A stretch of 5,570 nucleotides of DNA from positions 1 through 5,570 of the forward strand of contig CACWYF010000099.1 of assembly GCA_902765035.1 (NCBI GenBank), in the 5' to 3' direction. The notes below the pieces were generated by a model. It worked only from the letters and a program-made list of their open reading frames with translations, had not been told where the DNA came from and searched no databases. Positions 1-5,570 of the stretch are shown piece by piece. Each line of letters begins with the position of its first letter. Positions within the stretch are counted from its first letter, which is position 1. The DNA is from an uncultured Eubacteriales bacterium (GTDB taxonomy: Bacteria; Bacillota; Clostridia; Peptostreptococcales; Anaerovoracaceae). A program made the position numbers and the translations under genes.

Positions 1-1292
1 TCCGCTATGCCGAGTGCCGCCCCTTCGAGCGGATCTGTACCGGCTCCGAGCTCGTCCAGCAGGACAAGGCAGCCCTCACCGGCTGACTCGAATATGCCGA
101 TCATGTTCTTCATGTGAGATGAGAACGTACTGAGACTCTGCTCGATGCTCTGCTCGTCTCCGATGTCTGCGAAGATCTCCTCCAGGACAGGCATGTCACT
201 TGTCTCATCTGCAGGTATGTGAAGACCGCTCTGCGTCATAAGGCAAAGCAGTCCTATTGTCTTGAGTGTTACGGTCTTGCCTCCGGTGTTAGGTCCGGTA
301 ATGAGAAGGGTCGACCATCTGCGGCCAAGCTCTGCATCCACAGGCACGACCTTGTCAGCAGGTATCAGTGGATGCCTGCCGCGCCTTATATCTATATAGC
401 CCTCGTCATTGAGACGCGGCTGCCTGCCTTCCATAAGGCAGGAGAGCTTGCCCTTGGCTCCGATAAAATCAAGCTCAGAGAGCAGCTTCTGATCATTCAT
501 CAGTTCGTGGTAATGCTCCGCGACCCTTCCTGAGAAGGCCTCAAGTATCCTTGTGATCTCAGCCTGCTCTTCGGTGTCGAGCTGCCTCAGCTCATTATTC
601 AGGTTGACCACTGACTGCGGCTCAACGAAGAGTGTTGCTCCGGTCGATGACTGGTCATGGACCATTCCCGGGAACAGGCTTATGTATTCCCTCTTGACCG
701 GGATGACATATCTGCCGTTGCGCATCGTGACTATTGCATCCTGCAGATGTGTCTTAGCTGATCCGCTGGTGACCATCTTCTGAAGTCTCGACTTGATCAG
801 GTCGTTCTTGTTCCTTATCTCACGCCTGATCCTTCTGAGCTCCGGTGAAGCGCTGTCAGACATCTCATCTTCGCTCAGTATGGCCGATTCTATGTCATGC
901 TCGAGTTTTGGCACAGGCTCAAGCAGACTGCATATCTCAGGAAGCAGCTTAAGACCTGAAGGCATGTCATCAGAGAGGAAAGCCTTCGCCGTCCTCGTGA
1001 TGCTGAGAGTCGTCCTGACCTGCAGCAGCTCCCTCATGCTGAGTATCCTGCCTTTTCTGGCCATTCCGAGGATGCCGGATATGTCCCCGATCTCACCGAC
1101 CGGAATATTTCCCTTATATAGAATAACGGAAACCGCCTCAGTAGTTTCCGTTAATGCATCCTGTACCATACGCCTGTTGGACATTGGTACCAGCTCCGCT
1201 ATCCGCTCACGGGTTACCGCGGAGCCGGCCTGCTCAGCAAGCAGGTCCAGTATTCTGTTGAATTCAAGAAGTCCGAGTATCTTAGAGTTCAT
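1..1292 (-). CDS. mutS2: MutS2 family ATPase/ribosome-rescue factor, N-terminal 430 residues (partial)
   Basis: MutS2 (RqcU in Bacillus) is a MutS-related ABC-type ATPase. In Firmicutes it is linked to splitting collided ribosomes and, in other bacteria, to suppressing recombination. The sequence opens with MNSKILGLLEFNRILDLL, the usual MutS2 N-terminus, and continues through the helical clamp/core region (about residues 130-290). It then enters the ATPase domain: Walker A GPNTGGKT at residues 333-340 (nt 273-296) and Walker B/signature LLDELGAGTDP at 411-421. The family is about 780-790 residues, so the end of the ATPase, the KOW-like linker and the C-terminal Smr nuclease domain lie beyond the left edge. 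The ATG at 1292 overlaps the end of zapA by 11 nt in a different frame and has no strong Shine-Dalgarno, which suggests translational coupling. The zapA-mutS2 neighbourhood is common in Firmicutes. No frameshift or stop is seen in the 430 codons. Confidence 0.96.
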   Translation of the reverse strand, partial: MNSKILGLLEFNRILDLLAEQAGSAVTRERIAELVPMSNRRMVQDALTETTEAVSVILYKGNIPVGEIGDISGILGMARKGRILSMRELLQVRTTLSITRTAKAFLSDDMPSGLKLLPEICSLLEPVPKLEHDIESAILSEDEMSDSASPELRRIRREIRNKNDLIKSRLQKMVTSGSAKTHLQDAIVTMRNGRYVIPVKREYISLFPGMVHDQSSTGATLFVEPQSVVNLNNELRQLDTEEQAEITRILEAFSGRVAEHYHELMNDQKLLSELDFIGAKGKLSCLMEGRQPRLNDEGYIDIRRGRHPLIPADKVVPVDAELGRRWSTLLITGPNTGGKTVTLKTIGLLCLMTQSGLHIPADETSDMPVLEEIFADIGDEQSIEQSLSTFSSHMKNMIGIFESAGEGCLVLLDELGAGTDPLEGAALGIA

Positions 1293-1764
1293 CGTCGCTG
1301 TTCATTCTCTTGATTGATTTCAGCTCGTTCTTGAGGTTGACGTTCTCCATCTGCAGATCAAAGTATGCGTTTTCCATCTCGACCAGCTTTTCCTGGAGTT
1401 TTTTCTGATCCTCAGTGCTCTGCGACTGTCTGTCAACTTCCGATGACATCTTTTCCTTGAGATCAGTTACCTGCTTCTTGGCCTGTTCCCACTGGTTGAT
1501 GTAGTGTTTTACATCGTTGTCCAGCTGATGGTTCTCAGTCTGCAGCTTGAGGATCGTGTCAGTGCTGTCCATGAGCTTTTCAGTGATATTAAGAGCAGCC
1601 AGAACAGCAGTCTTGAAATTAGGATTGAAGTTGAGCGCTTTGCTTACTGTCCTGATCTCATCATCTACATATTTAGCTATCTCTTTGATACGTTCTTCGC
1701 TCTTTTCACTTGAAAGTACGTAGTTGGATCCGCAGATCACAACATCAGCTCTGTTCTTTTCCAT
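1282..1764 (-). CDS. zapA: ZapA, FtsZ-ring bundling protein with long coiled-coil tail
   Basis: ZapA is a cytoplasmic protein that binds and cross-links FtsZ filaments during division. The chosen 160-residue product has a family-typical ZapA head: a short beta region (about residues 7-18, ADVVICGSNYVL), then a helix with ERIKEIAKYVDDEIRTV (24-40) and the NFKTAVLAALNITEKL segment (49-64). A long heptad-rich coiled coil follows (about 65-152) and ends in an acidic SDDEL. Bacillus ZapA is only about 85 residues, so the tail is an extension of a kind also seen in other Clostridia. I prefer the ATG at 1764 because AAGGGG lies 6 nt upstream. An in-frame ATG at 1788 would add 8 residues and overlap the methyltransferase stop, but has a poorer Shine-Dalgarno. 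Its place downstream of ftsZ supports the role. The stop overlaps the mutS2 start. Confidence 0.9.
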   Translation of the reverse strand: MEKNRADVVICGSNYVLSSEKSEERIKEIAKYVDDEIRTVSKALNFNPNFKTAVLAALNITEKLMDSTDTILKLQTENHQLDNDVKHYINQWEQAKKQVTDLKEKMSSEVDRQSQSTEDQKKLQEKLVEMENAYFDLQMENVNLKNELKSIKRMNSDDEL

Positions 1765-1770
1765 ATTTAA

Positions 1771-1776
1771 CCCCTT
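1771..1776 (-). promoter_or_regulatory. ribosome binding site that decides the zapA start
   Basis: AAGGGG on the minus strand lies 6 nt before the ATG at 1764. It sits downstream of the alternative ATG at 1788, which it cannot serve, so it favours the shorter ZapA. Confidence 0.65.
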
Positions 1777-1780
1777 ATCA

Positions 1781-2605
1781 TTAATCATCTCTTCTTACGG
1801 CTTCATACATAAGTATTGCAGCCGATACAGCAGCATTGAGAGATTCGATGCTGCCCTTCATGGGCAAAGTTACTCTGATATCAGCAAGCGCCATCACTTC
1901 ATCGCTGACGCCGTTGCCTTCGTTGCCTATAACGAGAGCTGTATTTCTGCTGAGGTCTTCCTCGTAGTAAGGCCTGCCTCCCGCAGGATCCGTAACAGCT
2001 ATTTTTCTTCCCGATGCTCTCAGGACATCTGCAAGCCCGTCTGTGCTCTCAGCATACACGATCGGTATCTCGAAGATCATACCGGCTGTGGCTCTGAGGA
2101 CCTTCGGGGAATATACATCCACCGTTCCCTTGGCAGCTATTATCATTCCATAGCCTGCAGCAACAGCAGTCCTGATCATCGTTCCCATGTTGCCGGGATC
2201 CTGTATCCTGTCAAGGACCAGAATGTTCGTACCGGATGGAAGACGTGACACTGTCGTAAGGTCAGTCTCCGGCATCCTCAGCACTGCACAGATACCGATA
2301 CCATTACCCGCATCTGTAAGTCCGGCAAAAGTCTTTGCCTGAACCGTGCAGACTGTCAGTCCGGGATCAGAGATGCACTCCTCTGTAAAAGCCCTGAGAC
2401 CGCTTAGGTCACCGGTGCCTCCCGACGTCTTCCAGTCATCAGGGACCATCAGGAAATCAATGTCGAGCGACCTGAGAACAGCTTCCCTGCAGAGGTTGAG
2501 TCCTTCTATTACGAATCTCCCCTCTGCAGTCCTGCCCTTTCTGGTTGCCAGCTTTCTGACCAGCCTTATGCGGCTGTTATCAGATGATTCTATTCTGATA
2601 AGCAT
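1781..2605 (-). CDS. TrmH/SpoU-family RNA 2'-O-ribose methyltransferase
   Basis: This is a SAM-dependent methyltransferase of the SPOUT superfamily that methylates the 2'-OH of a ribose in rRNA or tRNA; the exact target cannot be read from sequence. The 274-residue product has an N-terminal RNA substrate-binding domain (about residues 5-110), opening with the typical NSRIRLVRKLATRKGR and GRFVIEGLNLCREA stretches. The knotted catalytic domain follows with all three SpoU motifs: LDRIQDPGNMGTMIRTA (131-147), with the conserved N139 and R145; IGNEGNGVS (226-234); and LPMKGSIESLNAAVSAAILMYE (247-268), with the SLNAAVS knot segment. The length is normal for the YsgA-like group. It starts 27 nt after ftsZ with only a weak, distant AGGG, and ends where the zapA leader begins. 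In Bacillus a homologue (ysgA) lies near pheST and zapA, so its pairing with zapA is a recognisable remnant of that order. Confidence 0.93.
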   Translation of the reverse strand: MLIRIESSDNSRIRLVRKLATRKGRTAEGRFVIEGLNLCREAVLRSLDIDFLMVPDDWKTSGGTGDLSGLRAFTEECISDPGLTVCTVQAKTFAGLTDAGNGIGICAVLRMPETDLTTVSRLPSGTNILVLDRIQDPGNMGTMIRTAVAAGYGMIIAAKGTVDVYSPKVLRATAGMIFEIPIVYAESTDGLADVLRASGRKIAVTDPAGGRPYYEEDLSRNTALVIGNEGNGVSDEVMALADIRVTLPMKGSIESLNAAVSAAILMYEAVRRDD

Positions 2606-2632
2606 CTTGCTGTTTCTTGCCCTGTATGCTGA

Positions 2633-3790
2633 TTATCTGAGGAAGTCCGGAATGTCAAAATCCGTACCGGATGCTTCTGACTTTCTGTTATCACTGAGAA
2701 GATCGTCAAGATCTGCCTCGAATCCTTCCAGACCATCGATGGTCACTCTAGGGAGGCTGCTTGTTCCCTTGGCAGTATTCTCAGCAGGTGCATCTATGAT
2801 AGTGCTGCCGCCCATGCCTGAATTCTTCACATTGCCGAAGTCTGTAGCGATGATCGTTACGGAGATCTTCTCGTTCATCTCTTCGCTGATAGCAGCTCCG
2901 AAGATGATGTTGGCATCAGGATCAGCCTCTGTCTGAACCTTTTCAGCGATAGTGTTGATGTCAAGCATACCCATATCGTATCCGCCTGATACGTACAGCA
3001 GGATGGACTTTGCTCCGCTGATGGATGTCTCGAGCAGCGGGCTGTTGAGAGCTGCCTGAACAGCTTCTTCTATTCTGTTCTCGCCTTCGCCTACGCCGAC
3101 TCCCATGTGAGCGATTCCTCTGCCCTCCATGATCGTTCTTACGTCCGCGAAGTCTACGTTTACAAGACCATACTCACTGATCAGATCGGAAATGCCCTGT
3201 ACACCCTGTCTCAGCACATCGTCTGCCATAGCGAATGCTTCGAGCATTGATGTGTTCTTCTGGCTGGTGTCAATAAGTCTGTCGTTAGGGATAACGACCA
3301 GAGAGTCAACAAAGTTGCTCAGATACTGGATGCCCTTTGCAGCTCTGTTCCAGCGCTTCTTTCCCTCGAAGGTGAAAGGCTTGGTAACAACAGCAACTGT
3401 AAGTGCGCCGCAGTCCATTGAAGCCTTTGCGATGACAGGAGCAGCTCCTGTACCGGTACCGCCGCCCATGCCTGCTGTGATGAATACCATGTCAGCATCC
3501 TGGATGTGTGAAATGATCTCATCGATTGTTTCTTCAGCAGCCTTCTGTCCAAGCTCAGGATTTGCGCCGGCACCTCTGCCTCCGGCAACTTTCTCGCCCA
3601 GCTGGATCTTGATCTCAGCCTTGCACTTAGCGAGAGCCTGTCTGTCTGTATTTACTGCGATGAAAGATACGCCGCCAAGACCGGTGTCGACCATCCTGTT
3701 AATAGCGTTGCATCCGCCACCGCCAACGCCGATTACTTTTATGATCGCGGCATTATCTGTCTCGGATACGAAATCAGAAACGAATTCCAT
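2633..3790 (-). CDS. ftsZ: Cell division GTPase FtsZ
   Basis: FtsZ is the tubulin-like GTPase that polymerises into the cytokinetic ring. The 385-residue product is full length. The Rossmann start [17 protein letters not shown] is at residues 18-34. The tubulin signature [14 protein letters not shown] is at 107-120. The T7 synergy loop [11 protein letters not shown] is at 211-221, with the catalytic Asp pair D213 and D216. The second (C-terminal) domain runs to about 316. A short variable linker (about 320-375) leads to the conserved C-terminal peptide DFDIPDFLR (377-385), which docks FtsA, SepF, EzrA or ZapD-type partners. The ATG is well supported by a GAGGAGG ribosome binding site 7 nt upstream. 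It heads a probable unit with the methyltransferase, zapA and mutS2. An extended -10 element and a hairpin upstream suggest it has its own promoter, separate from ftsQ. ftsA is not adjacent. Confidence 0.99.
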   Translation of the reverse strand: MEFVSDFVSETDNAAIIKVIGVGGGGCNAINRMVDTGLGGVSFIAVNTDRQALAKCKAEIKIQLGEKVAGGRGAGANPELGQKAAEETIDEIISHIQDADMVFITAGMGGGTGTGAAPVIAKASMDCGALTVAVVTKPFTFEGKKRWNRAAKGIQYLSNFVDSLVVIPNDRLIDTSQKNTSMLEAFAMADDVLRQGVQGISDLISEYGLVNVDFADVRTIMEGRGIAHMGVGVGEGENRIEEAVQAALNSPLLETSISGAKSILLYVSGGYDMGMLDINTIAEKVQTEADPDANIIFGAAISEEMNEKISVTIIATDFGNVKNSGMGGSTIIDAPAENTAKGTSSLPRVTIDGLEGFEADLDDLLSDNRKSEASGTDFDIPDFLR

Positions 3791-3797
3791 AGTGTGT

Positions 3798-3804
3798 CCT
3801 CCTC
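3798..3804 (-). promoter_or_regulatory. strong ftsZ ribosome binding site
   Basis: GAGGAGG on the minus strand is a near-perfect anti-16S match, 7 nt before the ftsZ ATG. It is the strongest Shine-Dalgarno in the window and fits the high expression expected of FtsZ. Confidence 0.9.
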
Positions 3805-3829
3805 ATTGAACTCATAAATAGATATAGTT

Positions 3830-3838
3830 ATCTTAGCA
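3830..3838 (-). promoter_or_regulatory. candidate extended -10 promoter element for ftsZ
   Basis: TGCTAAGAT on the minus strand matches an extended -10 (TGn plus a hexamer with 4 of 6 sigma-A consensus bases). Transcription would begin near 3822, giving a leader of about 30 nt with the ribosome binding site well placed. No good -35 lies 16-18 nt upstream; a TTGCAC at 3847-3852 is too close. The surrounding region is clearly AT-richer than the genes. This is a motif reading by eye only. Confidence 0.4.
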
Positions 3839-3850
3839 CATATATTGTGC
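3836..3850. repeat. 15-nt inverted repeat abutting the ftsZ -10 element
   Basis: GCACA-TATAT-TGTGC has two perfect 5-nt arms around an AT centre. It directly adjoins the candidate -10 hexamer and overlaps its TG extension, the position expected of an operator. The arms are short, so chance in AT-rich DNA is not excluded. Confidence 0.35.
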
Positions 3851-3870
3851 AAATGCATTACCTTTTTGGC

Positions 3871-3897
3871 AAAAAACCACAATATTTAGGGGTTTTT
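3871..3897 (-). terminator. weak hairpin/terminator candidate after ftsQ
   Basis: On the minus strand AAAAACC and GGTTTTT form a 7-bp stem around a 12-nt loop, with the U-rich 3' arm acting as the tail. It lies about 70 nt past the ftsQ stop and upstream of the ftsZ promoter, where a terminator would be expected. The stem has only two G-C pairs, so it may be leaky. The symmetric A and T tracts would let it work in either direction. Confidence 0.3.
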
Positions 3898-3966
3898 AGG
3901 TTTACGTAACACAATTACTTGTAAATCTGCCAGGCGTCAGAACACCGTTTCCCGGATTACCGTCAA

Positions 3967-5142
3967 TCAGATCCCGGGCTCAAATGAAGCCTCGCCGTTC
4001 TCAGTGATCGTGATAGTTCCTCTCTTTACATCATCCTCAAACAGCTTTTCCACGATTTTGTGAAGCCTTCCGTTCTTGAGATTGATCAGCAGTGTCTCGT
4101 AATCCGTCTTTACGACCAGCTTGTCATAGATATATGCCTTAACAGCCATATTATCCTCATATCCCGTCATGTCGATGGATACAAAATACAGGTCAGCAGC
4201 TTTCATCGCCCTGATCAGTCTCAGAAGCCTGCTGAACATCTGCTGGTTCTCAGTTCCTACTGTATCGCCCAGTCTTATCCTGGTAACTACGAACCCTTTC
4301 ACGTTGGTTATCTTGGGTTCAGTCCGGGTCTTCTTAAGAAGCGTCCCCTCATCATCCATGATGAGATAATCATCATCATAGTTGAAGCATATGGCTTCTG
4401 CTCTCTCCTCGACTGTAATCACAAGTGTCGAAGGAAGCTTTCTTGATACCGACGCTGATTTGATGTAAGGGTTCTGCTCAAGATAGTCAGTGATAGGTTT
4501 CTCATCAGTATTGTAGAGAAGATTGTGCCCCGGAACGGCATGTGCTATGTTGATGATCTCTTCTGCAGAAAAATGGGAATTGCCCCTTACCTCTATCGAG
4601 TCGACGGTAAAGAATCCGGATATCGAAAAGAGGAAGCATGCTATGGAAAGTGTAATGATGATAAAACCGGTCCAGAAAGCTGTCTTGCGTCTTATCGCTT
4701 TCCTCTTCTTCTCCCTTTTGCGCTCACGGATCTTCTCTTTTATCGCTTCGGTTTCCGGATCAGTTTCCGTTTCAGTTTCTGATTCCTGCTCTTCCTTCTG
4801 AGCGCTTTCTTCATCCGTTCCGGATCCCGCGTTTTCGTCTCCGTTTTCTGCTGCATCAGCCGCAGCTTCTTCCGTTACCGCATCCTTCATGATGGTAACG
4901 GTTGCCGCAGGAACAGCCTGAGCAGCGTCATCTTCCTGATCTTCTTCCGGCAGATCAGCCGTTTCAGCAACGTCAAGAGCAGCAGTAACTGCACGGGTAT
5001 CCACCGCTGCAGTCTGCTTCTGCTCATCAGCTGTTTCAGTCTCAGGGACCGCAATAGTCGCATCATTGCGCTCTGTAACTTCTTCACTGATATCTTCTGT
5101 ATTCTCTAAGTCAACTAAAGTAACAGTTTTCTCAGTGCTCAC
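3967..5142 (-). CDS. ftsQ: FtsQ/DivIB-type divisome membrane protein with long acidic N-terminus
   Basis: FtsQ/DivIB is a bitopic membrane protein that scaffolds FtsL, FtsB/DivIC and the septal peptidoglycan synthase. The 391 residues read: a cytoplasmic acidic, Ala/Glu/Thr-rich, low-complexity segment (about 1-135); a basic stretch, IKEKIRERKREKKRKAIRRK (134-153); one transmembrane helix (about 155-177); an extracytoplasmic POTRA domain (FFTVDSIEVRGNSHFSAEEI onward, about 177-247) with the typical NPYIKSASVSRKLPSTLVITVEER pattern; and the FtsQ beta domain ending in GTITITENGEASFEP (375-389). Positive-inside topology fits. The start is GTG at 5142, giving a GTGA overlap with the murG stop. 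A GGAG about 11 nt upstream is the only Shine-Dalgarno-like site, which suggests translational coupling. The next in-frame Met (85) would remove most of the acidic segment. The order murG-ftsQ-ftsZ is typical of a dcw cluster. The call of FtsQ/DivIB is firm; the N-terminal segment is of unknown role. Confidence 0.93.
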   Translation of the reverse strand: MSTEKTVTLVDLENTEDISEEVTERNDATIAVPETETADEQKQTAAVDTRAVTAALDVAETADLPEEDQEDDAAQAVPAATVTIMKDAVTEEAAADAAENGDENAGSGTDEESAQKEEQESETETETDPETEAIKEKIRERKREKKRKAIRRKTAFWTGFIIITLSIACFLFSISGFFTVDSIEVRGNSHFSAEEIINIAHAVPGHNLLYNTDEKPITDYLEQNPYIKSASVSRKLPSTLVITVEERAEAICFNYDDDYLIMDDEGTLLKKTRTEPKITNVKGFVVTRIRLGDTVGTENQQMFSRLLRLIRAMKAADLYFVSIDMTGYEDNMAVKAYIYDKLVVKTDYETLLINLKNGRLHKIVEKLFEDDVKRGTITITENGEASFEPGI

Positions 5143-5402
5143 TTCCTGTATGTCTCCATGATCGTATCGCAGATTATATCAGTCGCATGGACCGGCGCTA
5201 CGCTCCTGCTCGCTTTTTCCATCTGTCTGATCTGCTCTCTGTCAGCATCCAGCGATTCGATTATTCTCATTACATCAGGGACGGTATTTTCGTTCTCTCT
5301 GACGATGAAGGCACCACCTGCATCAGCCACTGCCTTGGCGTTGTAGTACTGATGATCAGCAGTGACATTAGGGGACGGAATAAAAACAGCCGCCCGTCCT
5401 TC
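5139..5402 (-). CDS. murG: MurG, C-terminal ~87 residues (truncated at a junction)
   Basis: MurG is the peripheral membrane glycosyltransferase that transfers GlcNAc from UDP-GlcNAc to lipid I, giving lipid II. What remains is the end of the C-terminal GT-B domain. GRAAVFIPSPNVTADHQYYN (nt 5340-5399) contains the family IPSP...HQ..NA motif that helps bind UDP-GlcNAc. A helical tail follows and ends METYRK. The stop overlaps the ftsQ GTG start by 4 nt, as expected in a dcw operon. Upstream of about nt 5400 the frame stays open, but the residues (VPQRME...) no longer resemble the SRAGA...EI..LGKP segment that should precede IPSP. About 270 N-terminal residues are therefore missing, replaced by unrelated sequence. 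The in-frame ATG at 5438 lies in that foreign stretch and is not a real start. Confidence 0.88.
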   Translation of the reverse strand, partial: EGRAAVFIPSPNVTADHQYYNAKAVADAGGAFIVRENENTVPDVMRIIESLDADREQIRQMEKASRSVAPVHATDIICDTIMETYRK

Positions 5403-5570
5403 CATACGCTGCGGGACGAAAGCCTGAAAGAAAAGCATTTTGTCGTGATTTCCTCCTGCGGCTTTGTCAGCGCGGAGGAGCAGTATCAGCCGCTGAAAAA
5501 ACAGCTTGATTTACTGCTCGGACGTGAAAAATACACCACACTGTTTTGTCCTTATAGTACACCTCTACGC
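5397..5570 (+). CDS. fragment of a flavodoxin-like / NAD(P)H-dependent FMN reductase-family protein (internal piece, probably foreign join)
   Basis: This plus-strand frame is open for 58 codons to the window edge, with neither a start nor a stop of its own. It contains SLKEKHFVVISSCGF (about codons 9-23), then a helix (AEEQYQPLKKQLDLLL) and KYTTLFCP (about 43-50). A beta strand ending in S(S/T)CGF, a helix of the form YDxLxxQ and a second strand ending in CP are what I associate with the middle of flavodoxin-fold NAD(P)H-dependent oxidoreductases of anaerobic Firmicutes. The family call rests on memory of such patterns, not on a search. It begins exactly where murG similarity ends and runs in the opposite direction, so it has no functional link to the division genes. 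Substrate and role cannot be stated. Confidence 0.5.

Noticed and set aside
793..1317. 174-codon plus-strand open frame
   Set aside because: Antisense shadow of mutS2; Ser/Leu/Ile-rich with no family resemblance.
1724..2248. 174-codon plus-strand open frame
   Set aside because: Antisense to the methyltransferase and the start of zapA, both of which show clear conserved motifs.
3129..3809. 226-codon open frame on the plus strand
   Set aside because: It lies entirely antisense to ftsZ and its ribosome binding site. Its Pro/Ser/Thr-rich composition is the mirror of ftsZ codons, with no recognisable domain.
3961..3966. TTGACG as a -35 box just after ftsQ
   Set aside because: No acceptable -10 hexamer lies 16-18 nt downstream on the minus strand.
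3951..3978. Imperfect CCCGG/CCGGG hairpin across the ftsQ stop codon
   Set aside because: The stem is five pairs plus a bulge, the loop is large and no U-run follows, so it is not a convincing terminator.
4750..4786. Short GTTTCC/GTTTCA tandem-like repeat
   Set aside because: It encodes the Glu/Thr-rich run of the FtsQ tail and is explained by low-complexity protein sequence rather than a DNA element.
5139..5438. A 99-residue minus-strand gene starting at the ATG at 5438, with an AGGAGG upstream
   Set aside because: The AGGAGG is 13 nt from the ATG and is simply the complement of Ser-Ser-Cys codons in the plus-strand flavodoxin-like frame. The MurG similarity begins only at about 5399.

Overview
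This window comes from a Clostridia-type member of the Firmicutes, possibly Lachnospiraceae-like. The assignment rests on protein character (a short FtsZ linker ending in IPDFLR, DivIB-type FtsQ, a ZapA-MutS2 pair) and on strong AGGAGG-type ribosome binding sites. It cannot be refined to genus from the sequence alone. Both ends cut through genes, so this looks like a fragment or a whole short contig.

Nearly everything lies on the minus strand. In transcription order (right to left) the genes are: the C-terminal part of murG (5402-5139), ftsQ/divIB (5142-3967, GTG start overlapping the murG stop by 4 nt), a 176-nt intergenic region with a possible hairpin terminator and a promoter, ftsZ (3790-2633), a TrmH/SpoU-family RNA 2'-O-methyltransferase (2605-1781), zapA (1764-1282), and the first 430 codons of mutS2 (1292 to the left edge). 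The ftsZ, methyltransferase, zapA and mutS2 genes are tightly packed or overlapping and probably form one transcription unit. It joins the end of a division and cell-wall (dcw) cluster to a methyltransferase-zapA-mutS2 block.

The genes fit together functionally. MurG makes lipid II, FtsQ/DivIB is a membrane divisome scaffold, FtsZ forms the cytokinetic ring, and ZapA bundles FtsZ filaments. MutS2 and the methyltransferase are housekeeping passengers acting on ribosomes, nucleic acids or RNA.

The right-hand ~170 nt (about 5397-5570) do not belong to this locus. The murG reading frame loses its family resemblance at about 5400, and a plus-strand reading frame resembling the interior of a flavodoxin-like/NAD(P)H-dependent FMN reductase protein begins at the same point. 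This is most simply an assembly chimera at a contig end, less likely a real rearrangement.

I found no mobile element, CRISPR array, RNA gene or convincing undescribed system. The points worth a second look are the junction at ~5400, the gene order, the symmetric element at the ftsZ promoter, and the unusual N-terminal domain of FtsQ.
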